DNA from: DAHUXT01 sp036378295
Lineage (GTDB): Bacteria; Chloroflexota; Ktedonobacteria; Ktedonobacterales; JADMIN01
NCBI GenBank assembly: GCA_036378295.1
Contig: DASUWS010000058.1
Span: 1 to 27,821 of the forward strand
Length of the DNA: 27,821 nt
Direction: 5' to 3'
Part shown: piece after piece, positions 6,552-17,063 of the stretch
How positions within the stretch are numbered: the stretch's first letter is position 1
Layout: each line of letters starts with the position of its first letter
Position numbers and translations under genes: made by a program
The notes under the pieces: model-generated
What the model saw: only the letters and a program-made list of their open reading frames with translations
Told to the model about the DNA's origin: nothing
The model's database searches: none

Positions 6552-9230
6552 ATGGCAGAGTTACAGGATCGCAGTCAGATAGAATCCGCACCGCAGGCGC
6601 CAGCCCAGGCATTACCAGCCGCGCAGACCACTATGCTCGCGCTGGAAGGGATGACCTGCGCATCGTGCGCGCTACGCATCGAGAAGGGGCTGAAGAAAGT
6701 GCCCGGCGTCACTGAGGCGAGCGTCAATCTGGCGACCGAACGAGCGACCGTGCGCTTTGACCCGGCAGCGGCGTCAGTGGACGACCTGCTCCAGAAAGTC
6801 GAAGCCGTCGGCTACAAAGCGACGCCCATAGCGCCCGCGGTCGCGCCAGCACCCCAACATCCCGCGCCGCCATTCCCTGAGCAGACAGGTGAGAGCGAGC
6901 GTACGACGGAATTCGCCATCAGTGGGATGACCTGCGCGTCGTGCGTACGGCGGGTCGAGCGCAGCCTGAGTAAGGTGCCCGGCGCCACCACAGCGAATGT
7001 CAACCTGGCGACCGAGCGGGCGACCGTCACCTACGCGCCGGGCCAGACGAGTGTGGCCGACCTGATCAGCGCGGTTGAGAAAGCTGGGTACGGCGCCGAA
7101 GAAATCGTGGCTGCCGCCCCGCCGCCTGCCATCACCGAGACAGGCGAGTGGGAGCCGGACGCGGAAACCCTCCGCCGCCAGCGCGACCTCCGCCACCGGC
7201 GCAATACACTGCTTTTGGGGATCGCGCTCTCCATTCCCGTCGTGATCCTCTCCATGTTCTTTATGAACCGCTTCCCTGGCGAGAACTGGCTGCTGCTGGC
7301 GCTCACCACGCCTATCTGGGCCTACGTTGGCTGGGATTTCCACCGGACGTCACTGCGTGTGCTGCGCCACTTCGGCGCCAATATGGACGTGCTGGTCAGT
7401 CTCGGCTCGACCGCCGCATTCCTGATGAGTGTGGTCGCGACGATCTGGCCAAACGTAGTCGGCCAGACCACCTTCTACGATACGACCGCGCTGATCGTGA
7501 CATTGATCTACCTCGGCAAGTATCTAGAAGCGCGCGCGAAGGGCCAGACGAGCGAGGCGATCAAGCGGTTGGCCGGATTGCGCGCCCATATTGCCCATGT
7601 CGTGCGGGATGGCCGCGAGCTAGAACTCCCGCTCGACCAGGTGATCGTTGGTGACGAGCTAATCGTGCGCCCTGGAGAGAAGATCCCGACGGACGGCATC
7701 GTGCTCTCGGGCGACTCCTCGGTAGATGAGTCGATGCTGACGGGCGAGAGCTTGCCGGTAGAGAAGCGCGCTGGCGAAGCTGTCATCGGGGCGACCATCA
7801 ACCAGATAGGCATGCTGCGGATGCGCGCGACCAGAGTTGGCAGCGACACCATGCTGGCGGGCATCATTCGTATGGTCGAGCAGGCGCAAGGCTCGAAAGC
7901 GCCCATCCAGCGGCTGGCGGATACCGTCTCTGGCATCTTCGTTCCGGCGGTGCTCGTCATCGCCCTGCTGACCTTCGTTGGCTGGAGCGTCGCAGGGTAT
8001 CTCTTCGGCTTCGCGCCTCAGGGCGCGACGGAGGGCATGGCGGGATCGGCGGCAACGACAAGTCCGTGGATTGTGGCGCTGGTCGCGGCAATCGCCGTGC
8101 TGGTGGTCGCCTGCCCCTGCGCGCTGGGGCTGGCCACACCAACAGCCATCATGGTCGGAACCGGCCAGGGCGCGGAACAGGGCATTCTGATCAAGGGTGG
8201 CGAGAGTCTGGAGCGCATCCAGGAAGTAAGCGCCGTGATGCTCGACAAGACCGGAACCATCACACGGGGCAAGCCAGAGCTGACAGATACCCTCATGGCT
8301 CCGGGCGCGGCGCTGACGGAGGCCGAGATGCTGCGGCTGGCGGCAAGCGCGGAAAGCGTCTCTGAGCATCCGCTGGCACGGGCGATTGTGGACGGCGCGC
8401 GTGCGCGTGGCATCGAGCCAGCCGCGACGGTCGAGCGGTTCGCGGCGATTCCCGGCGGCGGCATCGAAGCGCGTCTCGCGGGGCACGACCTCACCATCGG
8501 CACCCGCGCATTGCTCACCGGGCGCGGCTTCGACGTGACCCCCTTCGAGTCACTGCTTACCCCGCTGGAAAGCGCCGGCAAGACGGCGATGCTCGTCGCC
8601 GTAGATGGCGTGGTAACCGGGATGCTCGGCGTCGCCGATACGGTGAAAGTTGGCTCGGCTGAGGCCATTGCCCGGCTGCGGTCTCAGGGCATCGCGGTCT
8701 GGATGATCACTGGCGACAACCAGCGCACGGCAGAGAGTATCGCCACTCAGGTTGGAATTCCCGCTGAGAACATCCTGGCGGAGGTGCTGCCCGGTCAGAA
8801 GGCCGCGCAGGTGCGGCGCCTGCAATCAACCGGTAGTGTGGTGGCGTTCGCCGGAGACGGCATCAACGATGCGCCCGCGCTTGCCCAGGCTGATATTGGC
8901 ATCGCCATGGGCACGGGTACGGATGTCGCAATGGAGACCGCCGATATCGCGCTGGTCAAGGGCAACCTGCGGAGTGTGGTGACGGCGTTGGATCTCTCGC
9001 GGGCCACGATGCGCAAGATCAAGCAAAATCTGTTCTGGGCCTTCGCCTACAACACCATTTTGATTCCGCTGGCGATTGCCTCGCCCGCCATTCCCTTCCT
9101 GCGCGAGAGTGCGCCGATCTTTGCCGCTGCCGCGATGGCGCTCTCATCGGTGACAGTGGTGAGCAACTCGCTCTCGCTGCGCCGGTTCGGACATAGGCGC
9201 GAGGCACAGGAAGCGCGGGCCACAGCATAA
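6552..9230 (+). CDS. copA: Copper-exporting P1B-1 ATPase
   Basis: An 892-residue Cu(I) pump. Two N-terminal heavy-metal domains carry intact GMTCASC motifs (Cys36/39 and Cys128/131). The membrane metal site is CPC at 521-523. The catalytic core shows TGES (397-400), DKTGT with phosphorylated Asp565, SEHPLA with His606, GDN and GDGINDAP. The last two helices carry NLFWAFAYN and MALSSVTVVSN, the Tyr-Asn and Met-Ser ligands typical of P1B-1 copper pumps. It moves Cu(I) from the cytoplasm outward using ATP. Placement behind csoR and before a CopZ-like gene supports copper as substrate. The ATG at 6552 follows csoR by 65 bases, so the two are probably co-transcribed. Confidence 0.96.
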   Translation: MAELQDRSQIESAPQAPAQALPAAQTTMLALEGMTCASCALRIEKGLKKVPGVTEASVNLATERATVRFDPAAASVDDLLQKVEAVGYKATPIAPAVAPAPQHPAPPFPEQTGESERTTEFAISGMTCASCVRRVERSLSKVPGATTANVNLATERATVTYAPGQTSVADLISAVEKAGYGAEEIVAAAPPPAITETGEWEPDAETLRRQRDLRHRRNTLLLGIALSIPVVILSMFFMNRFPGENWLLLALTTPIWAYVGWDFHRTSLRVLRHFGANMDVLVSLGSTAAFLMSVVATIWPNVVGQTTFYDTTALIVTLIYLGKYLEARAKGQTSEAIKRLAGLRAHIAHVVRDGRELELPLDQVIVGDELIVRPGEKIPTDGIVLSGDSSVDESMLTGESLPVEKRAGEAVIGATINQIGMLRMRATRVGSDTMLAGIIRMVEQAQGSKAPIQRLADTVSGIFVPAVLVIALLTFVGWSVAGYLFGFAPQGATEGMAGSAATTSPWIVALVAAIAVLVVACPCALGLATPTAIMVGTGQGAEQGILIKGGESLERIQEVSAVMLDKTGTITRGKPELTDTLMAPGAALTEAEMLRLAASAESVSEHPLARAIVDGARARGIEPAATVERFAAIPGGGIEARLAGHDLTIGTRALLTGRGFDVTPFESLLTPLESAGKTAMLVAVDGVVTGMLGVADTVKVGSAEAIARLRSQGIAVWMITGDNQRTAESIATQVGIPAENILAEVLPGQKAAQVRRLQSTGSVVAFAGDGINDAPALAQADIGIAMGTGTDVAMETADIALVKGNLRSVVTALDLSRATMRKIKQNLFWAFAYNTILIPLAIASPAIPFLRESAPIFAAAAMALSSVTVVSNSLSLRRFGHRREAQEARATA

Positions 9231-9367
9231 GCTACATACCGGTTCCACATGAACGAGTCGCGGACGTATTTGGTCGCCCGCGACAGGGATACCCTGGAAA
9301 CAGTTGTCTGGATGTGCCTGCCCTGGTGCGGCTGGCACGATAGCATCTACAAGGAGCATTCTTAAGT

Positions 9368-9589
9368 ATGGCAACGACGACACAGGAGACCGTTCTCTCA
9401 GTTCCCGATATTAGCTGCGAGCACTGCGTCAAGACGATCAACGGGGCGCTGGGCGCGCTGCCGGGCGTCGAAGCGGTCAAGACAGATATCCCGACGAAGA
9501 CAGTAGAGCTACGGTACAATCCCACGCAGGTCTCGATGGAGCAAATCGAGGCAACCCTGGACGACGCGGGCTACACCGTCGCCAGGTAA
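9368..9589 (+). CDS. copZ: CopZ-like copper chaperone (heavy-metal-associated domain)
   Basis: A 73-residue single heavy-metal-associated domain with metal motif ISCEHCV (Cys18 and Cys21 by my count), family-typical length, and a GALGALPGVEAVKTDI core. Such proteins carry Cu(I) in the cytosol to P1B ATPases. The metal loop has Ile-Ser before the first Cys instead of the common Met-Thr/Asp, a tolerated variation. AAGGAG lies 11 bases before the ATG. It sits between the two pumps, 137 bases after copA. A zinc or mercury role is less likely given csoR and copA. Confidence 0.85.
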   Translation: MATTTQETVLSVPDISCEHCVKTINGALGALPGVEAVKTDIPTKTVELRYNPTQVSMEQIEATLDDAGYTVAR

Positions 9590-9608
9590 CCGGGCCTGCC
9601 GACAAGCA

Positions 9609-9657
9609 TCCTCCCGGCTTCGTGAGAGGTCGGGAGGACGGCAAGCGCCCCATTTTT
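9609..9657 (+). terminator. Possible terminator or attenuator after copZ
   Basis: TCCTCCCG (9609-9616) pairs with CGGGAGGA (9631-9638) across a 14-base loop, with flanking GCCG/CGGC able to extend the stem. A T5 run follows about 14 bases later, further than in a classic terminator. It may end the csoR-copA-copZ message in part, before the second pump gene. Confidence 0.4.
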
Positions 9658-9826
9658 CCAACCCATAGCGTATCGCGCCATGGTGGCCCGAAAGACCCAT
9701 AGCCGCCAGGCGACGGGAACCATTCGCATGTCCAGGCAGGATGCCTGCTCACCCGCGCCATACCAGCCATACCAGCCGTGCCGCGGATATCGCATGTGCC
9801 ATCCGCATCTGATGAGGAGGAAGCAG

Positions 9827-12331
<2,505 letters not shown>

Positions 12332-12432
12332 TCTGGCCGAGACAGACCGATGATACCCGACTGGCGGCCAGTGGGCGGCTATCGGGAGCAAAGTGATGGC
12401 GGAGAGAAGACAGACGAAAGGGGTGATCTGGC

Positions 12433-12609
12433 ATGGCGACAGCGATTGATCCAGTCTGCGGCATGGAGGTGGATACGGCAATGGCGGCTGGCACCAGCGA
12501 GTACCAGGGGCAGACCTATTATTTCTGCTCGACGGGTTGCAAACGTCGCTTCGACAGCGATCCCGAGAGTTATCTTAGCTCTGGCGATTCAGACGACCAA
12601 CAGCAGTAA
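12433..12609 (+). CDS. Small YHS-domain protein
   Basis: A 58-residue protein with the YHS pattern: DPVCGM at residues 6-11, YQGQTYYFCSTGCKRRF in the middle and a DPESYL end. YHS domains occur alone or in metal pumps and are thought to bind metals through their cysteines (here DPVCGM and FCSTGC). AAAGGGG lies about nine bases upstream of the ATG. It follows the CPD pump by about 100 bases and probably belongs to the copper locus as a soluble metal-binding accessory. The acidic/Gln tail GDSDDQQQ is short and unstructured. Confidence 0.85.
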   Translation: MATAIDPVCGMEVDTAMAAGTSEYQGQTYYFCSTGCKRRFDSDPESYLSSGDSDDQQQ

Positions 12610-12652
12610 GTCGTACCACTTTCGCGAAGGCTCATAATCTGTAGCATAGGCG

Positions 12653-12683
12653 CTCTCCCCACCCATCCTCGATGCGGGGAGAG
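12653..12683. other. Hairpin at the end of the copper locus
   Basis: CTCTCCCC (12653-12660) pairs with GGGGAGAG (12676-12683) around a 15-base loop. It lies between the YHS gene (+) and the slipin gene end (-). No U-tract follows on either strand. It may be a factor-dependent or bidirectional 3'-end structure. Nothing else is seen in 12610-12798. Confidence 0.35.
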
Positions 12684-12798
12684 GAGCCAGAAATGCTCAG
12701 GTGAGCGCCAATTTCAAGAGACCAGCCGTTGCGCGCCGCCCTCCGATCAGCCCATCAGGCCGTGGGGCGGCGCATCAACGTGCATGCGGGGGAGCGCG

Positions 12799-13794
12799 TC
12801 AGGGTGTGGCGCGATCGGCTACGTTACCCGCAGTCGCTCCATTGCCCGCATTCGCCACCGTGCCAGCAGTACCCGGTTTGGCGGGAGCAGCCGTATTAGC
12901 CGCGTTGCCAGTATTGCCGTCACTGGAGGCCCGCTGCGCGGCGGTCGTCTGCTCGATCAGCGGACGGAGCAGGCTGGTAAACTCGGCAGGCACCACCAGC
13001 TTGGTAGACGGACTCGCGCCGAGCGCCTTGAGCGCATCCAGGTATTGGAGGCTCATGGTCTGGCTATCGAGGTGAGTCGCAACCGAGGAGATTTGCGACA
13101 GCGCCTGCGAATAGCCCTCGGCGCGCAGAATAGCCGCCTGGCGCGCGCCATCCGCCTCAAGCACTGCCGCCTGCTTTTGCCCTTCGGCGACCCGCACTGC
13201 GGCGTCACGCTTGCCGTCGGCCTCGATGATGAGGGCGCGGCGGCTCCGCTCGGCGGACATCTGCCGGGTCATCGCCTCCTGGATCTCGCGCGGCGGCGTG
13301 ATCTCGCGAATCTCCACTGCCGTCACCTTGACACCCCAGCGCTCGGTCACCTCGTCGAGCTTGCCACGCAGTGTGGCATTGATGTCCTCGCGGCGGGAGA
13401 GCACCGCATCGAGCATCATATCGCCGACGACCGCGCGCAATGTGGTGATCGCGATGCCACGCGAGGCATTCTCATACTGCTGGACATTGATGACACTCGA
13501 CGCCGGGTCCACGATCTTGGAATAGATCAGAAAGTCAATCGCGACGGTGGCGTTGTCCTGGGTGATACACGCCTGCGGAGTGACGTCGAACACGCGCTCG
13601 CGCAGATCGGTACGAATGCCGCGATCTACGAACGGAATGAGCAGGACCATCCCAGGGCCGCGCACCCCTATGAGACGGCCCAGCCTCAACACAACCAGGC
13701 GCTGATACTCTGGCACGATGCGAATCGCCAGCCCGAAAATAACGAGGATCAACACAATGACGAGAGCGATAACCACAAACGCTACTACCGGCAT
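12799..13794 (-). CDS. Slipin/stomatin-like SPFH membrane protein
   Basis: A 331-residue slipin. One N-terminal membrane helix (residues 1-25) is followed by IVPEYQRLVVLRLGRLIGVRGPG, the classic slipin start, then the SPFH domain (about 30-200) and a charged coiled-coil stretch rich in Ala/Glu/Lys (SAERSRRALIIEADGKRDA). The tail after about 280 is low-complexity Ala/Gly/Asn/Thr. Slipins oligomerise on membranes and organise microdomains or modulate membrane proteases. AGGAGGTG precedes the ATG at 13794. It lies 96 bases after nfeD on the same strand, the usual bacterial NfeD-slipin pairing, so they likely work as a complex. QmcA is a relative. Confidence 0.93.
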   Translation of the reverse strand: MPVVAFVVIALVIVLILVIFGLAIRIVPEYQRLVVLRLGRLIGVRGPGMVLLIPFVDRGIRTDLRERVFDVTPQACITQDNATVAIDFLIYSKIVDPASSVINVQQYENASRGIAITTLRAVVGDMMLDAVLSRREDINATLRGKLDEVTERWGVKVTAVEIREITPPREIQEAMTRQMSAERSRRALIIEADGKRDAAVRVAEGQKQAAVLEADGARQAAILRAEGYSQALSQISSVATHLDSQTMSLQYLDALKALGASPSTKLVVPAEFTSLLRPLIEQTTAAQRASSDGNTGNAANTAAPAKPGTAGTVANAGNGATAGNVADRATP

Positions 13795-13852
13795 AGCGGC
13801 ACCTCCTGCACGCGAGTGAGATACTCATCGTGCGACATAGGAGACTTCCGGA

Positions 13853-13870
13853 ACATCTGGGACATCTGGG
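13853..13870. repeat. Nine-base tandem duplication between nfeD and slipin
   Basis: ACATCTGGG occurs twice in a row, and a related ACATCTGG occurs at 13901-13908. This short duplication lies in the nfeD-slipin intercistronic gap. I assign it no function. Confidence 0.55.
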
Positions 13871-13890
13871 ATTTCCGAGATGTGCGCTGC

Positions 13891-14571
13891 TTAGCGCGCC
13901 GACACATCTGGTAACCTCCACTCATAGGGCCGGTGGACACGGAGCGTGATTCCTTCCACCGCGAGCACTTCCACGGTCTCGCCCGCCTGAATCGGCTCCA
14001 CATCCGCGACGGCGCTCCAGTCCTCGCCAGCAACGCGCACGGTGCCACGCGGCGCCAGATCAGAGATGGCCACACCTTCCCGCCCACGCAACGCCTCGCT
14101 CCCGCTCCTCCTTGGGAGGCGCTGGGTGCGCAAGACAGCGCGCAGGACGATCAAGACGTAGCCGCTCACGGCGAGCGTGCCCAGGGCAATGAGCCATGGG
14201 CTGACAAATGTGCCAGGCGATGCGGTCCCCGGACCAAAGAGCGGTATGAAAAGGAGCAGCGATCCCGCGATAAAGGCGAGGATGCCGCCCGCCGCAAGCA
14301 CGCCAAACCCCGGCGTGTGCGCCTCGGCAACGAAGAGTACGGCGGCGATCACAAGGAGCGCCACGCCGATCCAATTGACTCCCAGGGCGATGAAGCCCAC
14401 CAGTGCCAGCACCAGCGCAACGGAGCCGACAAGGCCAGGGATGAGCGTGCCTGGGTGATGGATTTCGCCGACGAGGCCAATAATGCCCAGGATGAACAGG
14501 AGATACGCCACGTTGGGATCCGCCAGCACCGAGAAGAACGGCCCAGACATCGGAATAGACATCATCGGCAT
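13891..14571 (-). CDS. NfeD-like membrane protein (short form)
   Basis: A 226-residue NfeD protein without the N-terminal ClpP-like protease domain. Residues about 14-150 hold several membrane helices, including LLFILGIIGLVGEIHHPG, the conserved first segment with the EIHHPG loop. The C-terminal OB-fold (about 160-220) carries GREGVAISDLAPRGTVRV and is the part expected to face the cytoplasm. NfeD proteins pair with slipins, as here. The ATG at 14571 has GAGGTGAG close upstream; a GTG one codon earlier and several Met codons nearby leave small uncertainty. Confidence 0.9.
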   Translation of the reverse strand: MPMMSIPMSGPFFSVLADPNVAYLLFILGIIGLVGEIHHPGTLIPGLVGSVALVLALVGFIALGVNWIGVALLVIAAVLFVAEAHTPGFGVLAAGGILAFIAGSLLLFIPLFGPGTASPGTFVSPWLIALGTLAVSGYVLIVLRAVLRTQRLPRRSGSEALRGREGVAISDLAPRGTVRVAGEDWSAVADVEPIQAGETVEVLAVEGITLRVHRPYEWRLPDVSAR

Positions 14572-14838
14572 CACTCACCTCGCTATCCAGCGCTCCGCAG
14601 GGCCTGCGCCTGCCGAGACGGGCGCTCCTTGTGTGAATGGCTATCTCTGTGTAACCGCCCTATGTAATTTCCTGTACATGACGGCTTCATGGTGTGTTGT
14701 ACGCGAGTACGTCGCAGACTTCGAGCCACGCTCGGATCGCAAGAAGGGGGTGGTGGAAGGAGGAGCGCACCACTCATCTTGTGCACACACTCGTCTTACA
14801 TAATATATACGAAGCCCTGGTACAGGCGTTGCACTGTC

Positions 14839-14874
14839 TGTGGCGTGATGTGTGGCGTGGTGTGTAGCGTGATG
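14839..14874. repeat. 12-bp tandem repeat, 3 units, upstream of decarboxylase promoter
   Basis: TGTGGCGTGATG, TGTGGCGTGGTG and TGTAGCGTGATG follow one another without gaps. They end about 20 bases before the -35 box. They could be activator sites in phase near one helical turn, or slippage-prone DNA. Confidence 0.7.
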
Positions 14875-14896
14875 CATGGACCGGCACGTCCTTGCG

Positions 14897-14926
14897 TTGG
14901 CCATCCGCGGACATGTGTGCTATACT
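14897..14926 (+). promoter_or_regulatory. Predicted promoter of comD-comE-cyclase operon
   Basis: TTGGCC (14897-14902), an 18-base spacer and TATACT (14921-14926) preceded by TGC form an extended -10 promoter. Transcription would start near 14933, leaving a leader of about 40 bases before the chosen ATG. Confidence 0.6.
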
Positions 14927-14972
14927 TCGGGCTACTCAACAGGTCGCACGACTGCTAAAGATGGAGCGGCGT

Positions 14973-15485
14973 ATGCCTGTTTCAGTCACCAACTCCCAAT
15001 TGATCTACGACGCGCTCAAAGCGTGTGACGTCAAGATTATTACCGCTCTGCCCGAAACCTGGCTGGTTCACCTCATCCGCATGGCCGAGGAGGACCCCGG
15101 GATGACGCTGGTGCGCGTCGCCAAGGAGGAGGAGGCGGTGGGCATCTCCGCGGGCGCGCACCTGGCCGGCGTCAGCTCGGCGCTGCTGATGCAGAACCAC
15201 GGCTTCCTCGCGGCCATCAACCCCATAGTCTCGCTAGCCCTGCTCTACAAAATCCCGCTGGTGATGCTCATCAGTTACCGTGGCTCGATGGGCGAGCGCG
15301 ACCCCTGGCAGACGCAGGGCGGCATGATGACCGAGCCACTCTTGCGCGCGCTCGGCATCCCCATCTGGCACCTGACGGATCCACGCGATGTCCAGCGCCG
15401 GCTCAAGGACGCGCAAACCCTGGCACACGCAGCGCTCTCGCCGGTCGCGGTGTTGCTGAGCCGAGAGCTGATGTGGGAGGACTAG
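14973..15485 (+). CDS. comD: TPP-dependent 2-oxoacid decarboxylase, alpha subunit (ComD-like)
   Basis: A 170-residue protein matching the PYR domain of thiamine-diphosphate enzymes, in the length of sulfopyruvate decarboxylase alpha (ComD). The conserved Glu that activates the cofactor lies in VAKEEEAVGISAG (residues 49-61). LMQNHGFLAAINPI and SYRGSMGERDPWQTQG match the ComD/phosphonopyruvate decarboxylase group. The ATG at 14973 has GGAG six bases upstream; upstream in-frame starts lack ribosome sites and overlap the promoter. It pairs with comE two bases downstream. ComDE makes sulfoacetaldehyde from sulfopyruvate, but homologues may take other 2-oxoacids, and no other coenzyme M gene is present here. 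Confidence 0.85.
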   Translation: MPVSVTNSQLIYDALKACDVKIITALPETWLVHLIRMAEEDPGMTLVRVAKEEEAVGISAGAHLAGVSSALLMQNHGFLAAINPIVSLALLYKIPLVMLISYRGSMGERDPWQTQGGMMTEPLLRALGIPIWHLTDPRDVQRRLKDAQTLAHAALSPVAVLLSRELMWED

Positions 15486-15487
15486 CC

Positions 15488-16066
15488 ATGCTGCGCGCGG
15501 ACGCCTTAGAGGTGATCTATCCCGAGCTACAAGACCGCATCGTGGTCACGATCATGGGCGCGGTCGCGGCCGAACTCTACACGCTGGGCCATCGTCCCAA
15601 CTTCTTCTATCTGGAACACGCGATGGGGCTGGCCTCTTCGATGGGGCTGGGCATCGCCCTCGCCATGCCACGACACCAGGTGGTCGTGCTCGACGGCGAC
15701 GGCTCGCTCTTGATGAATCTGGGCACGCTGAGCACCATGGCGCGCTACCGGCCAGGGAACCTGCTGCATATCGTCTTCGACAATCAAAGCCTGCTCTCGG
15801 TCGGCGGATTCCCCACTGCGACCGCGACGGGCACGGACCTGGCGGGCGTTGCGCGTGCGTGTGGCGTTCCCAGAGTGGAAGAGGCGGACACGCCCAAACG
15901 CCTGAAGGAGACCGTCGCCGCCGCGCTGGCGAGCGCTACCCTGACTACCATCGTCTCCAGAGTCGAGGCAGTGGGGCCGAAGTCGTTTCACATGGATTTG
16001 CCGCTCCTGGAGAATCGCTTCCAGTTCAGGCGCGCGCTGGAGGCGCTCCAGCGGGAGCACGAGTAA
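15488..16066 (+). CDS. comE: TPP-dependent 2-oxoacid decarboxylase, beta subunit (ComE-like)
   Basis: A 192-residue protein with the diphosphate-binding domain: GDGS at 70-73 followed by Asn99 (VFDNQS), the TPP-Mg motif with usual spacing. EHAMGLASSMGLGIAL is the conserved helix before it. Size fits sulfopyruvate decarboxylase beta. The ATG at 15488 has GGGAGGA seven bases upstream; a GTG at 15473 would overlap comD and is less likely. The active site forms between this subunit and ComD. The cyclase gene follows by 68 bases, suggesting that the three products act on connected steps. Confidence 0.87.
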   Translation: MLRADALEVIYPELQDRIVVTIMGAVAAELYTLGHRPNFFYLEHAMGLASSMGLGIALAMPRHQVVVLDGDGSLLMNLGTLSTMARYRPGNLLHIVFDNQSLLSVGGFPTATATGTDLAGVARACGVPRVEEADTPKRLKETVAAALASATLTTIVSRVEAVGPKSFHMDLPLLENRFQFRRALEALQREHE

Positions 16067-16134
16067 GCAGGCAGCGGGAGTAGCAGGCGCTGGACTCCGG
16101 CGCGTGGCCCGCGCATCGAGCAAGGGAGGCGAGC

Positions 16135-16929
16135 ATGGCGAACGGGCAGCAGAACAGCGTATTATCCCAGTTCGTGGAGGAGCTCAACGCGGGGCGGATT
16201 CGTGTCGTAGATCTGACGACGCCTCTTGGGCCAGAGACGCCAGTGATCGATCTACCCCCCATCTTCGCGCCATCGCCGGGGCTGACCATCACCGAAATCT
16301 CGCGCTATAATGACCGCGGTCCCGCCTGGTATTGGAATATCCTGCACCTGGGCGAGCACACAGGCACACACTTCGACGCGCCCATCCACTGGGTCACTGG
16401 CAAAGACCTGCCCGAAAACGCGACCGATACCATCCCACCACGCCAGTTTATTGGCCCCGCCTGTGTTATCGACGTGACGGCGGATGTGGAGCAGAATCCC
16501 GATTTTCTGCTGACGCCAGAGCGCGTCCAGCAGTGGGAGGCCACGCATGGGCGCATTCCGGCTGGGGCGTGGGTGCTGCTGCGTACCGGCTGGAGCGCGC
16601 GCACAAGCCGGGAGGACTTTCTGAACGCCCACGAGGACGGCGCCCATTCGCCGGGCTTCTCCAAGGAGTGCTCCCAGTTCCTCGCCCGCGAGCGCGATGT
16701 GCTGGGCGTCGGGGTGGAGACCGTCGGGACGGACGCCGGGCAAGCCGGAGGATTCGATCCCCCATTCCCCAACCATTCCACGATGCACGGGTCGGGCAAG
16801 TTTGGCATTACAAGCCTGATCAACCTGGACCAGCTACCGCCTACGGGAGCCGTGGTCATTGCCGCGCCGCTCAAGATCGTGGGCGGCTCAGGCAGTCCGT
16901 TACGCGTGCTCGCGCTGACTCCGGCCTAA
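16135..16929 (+). CDS. Cyclase-family metal-dependent hydrolase (kynurenine formamidase/isatin hydrolase type)
   Basis: A 264-residue PF04199 protein. HTGTHFDAPIH at residues 75-85 is the metal-binding motif (His79, Asp81, His85). GPAWYWNILHLGEHTGTHFD and VTGKDLPENATDTIP are well conserved in the branch that includes isatin hydrolases. VGVETVGTDAG supplies the second active-site region. These enzymes hydrolyse cyclic or formyl amides (formylkynurenine, isatin). GGGAGGCGAGC precedes the ATG. It is third in the decarboxylase operon. Isatin hydrolase would yield isatinate, a 2-oxoacid that the adjacent TPP enzyme could decarboxylate; this link is inference only. Confidence 0.88.
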   Translation: MANGQQNSVLSQFVEELNAGRIRVVDLTTPLGPETPVIDLPPIFAPSPGLTITEISRYNDRGPAWYWNILHLGEHTGTHFDAPIHWVTGKDLPENATDTIPPRQFIGPACVIDVTADVEQNPDFLLTPERVQQWEATHGRIPAGAWVLLRTGWSARTSREDFLNAHEDGAHSPGFSKECSQFLARERDVLGVGVETVGTDAGQAGGFDPPFPNHSTMHGSGKFGITSLINLDQLPPTGAVVIAAPLKIVGGSGSPLRVLALTPA

Positions 16930-17011
16930 TCCTCTCGCCATGGAGAAGGGACAGGTCCGCTTCTGGCATGGCGCATTGAGCCGCACTTGACTGGTAGCAC
17001 ATCTAGGCAAG

Positions 17012-17050
17012 CGCGGCGGAGCATGCCGGAGCATGAATGCCCCGGCGAAT
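17012..17050. repeat. 39-bp interspersed repeat, copy 2
   Basis: It matches 2555-2593 at 35 of 39 positions. This copy folds into an imperfect hairpin, GCCGG-A-GCAT-GA-ATGC-C-CCGGC, and lies between the convergent cyclase (+) and permease (-) genes, 14 bases from the permease stop. Confidence 0.7.
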
Positions 17051-17063
17051 GGCCCTATCGACA

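Larger units (their letters stand above)
14572..14972. other. Divergent intergenic region, nfeD / decarboxylase operon
   Basis: About 400 bases without a convincing gene. It is less GC-rich than its surroundings. The right end carries a 12-base tandem repeat (14839-14874) and a good promoter for the decarboxylase operon. Small minus-strand frames here encode HHAT repeats only because of the tandem repeat. I see no RNA gene. Confidence 0.5.

Noticed and set aside
12784..13914. 376-residue plus-strand frame opposite the slipin gene
   Set aside because: It is an antisense shadow; the minus strand encodes a clear SPFH protein with a strong ribosome site.
14641..14904. Minus-strand frame encoding repeated HHAT
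   Set aside because: It only reflects the 12-bp tandem repeat and has no ribosome site or homology I recognise.
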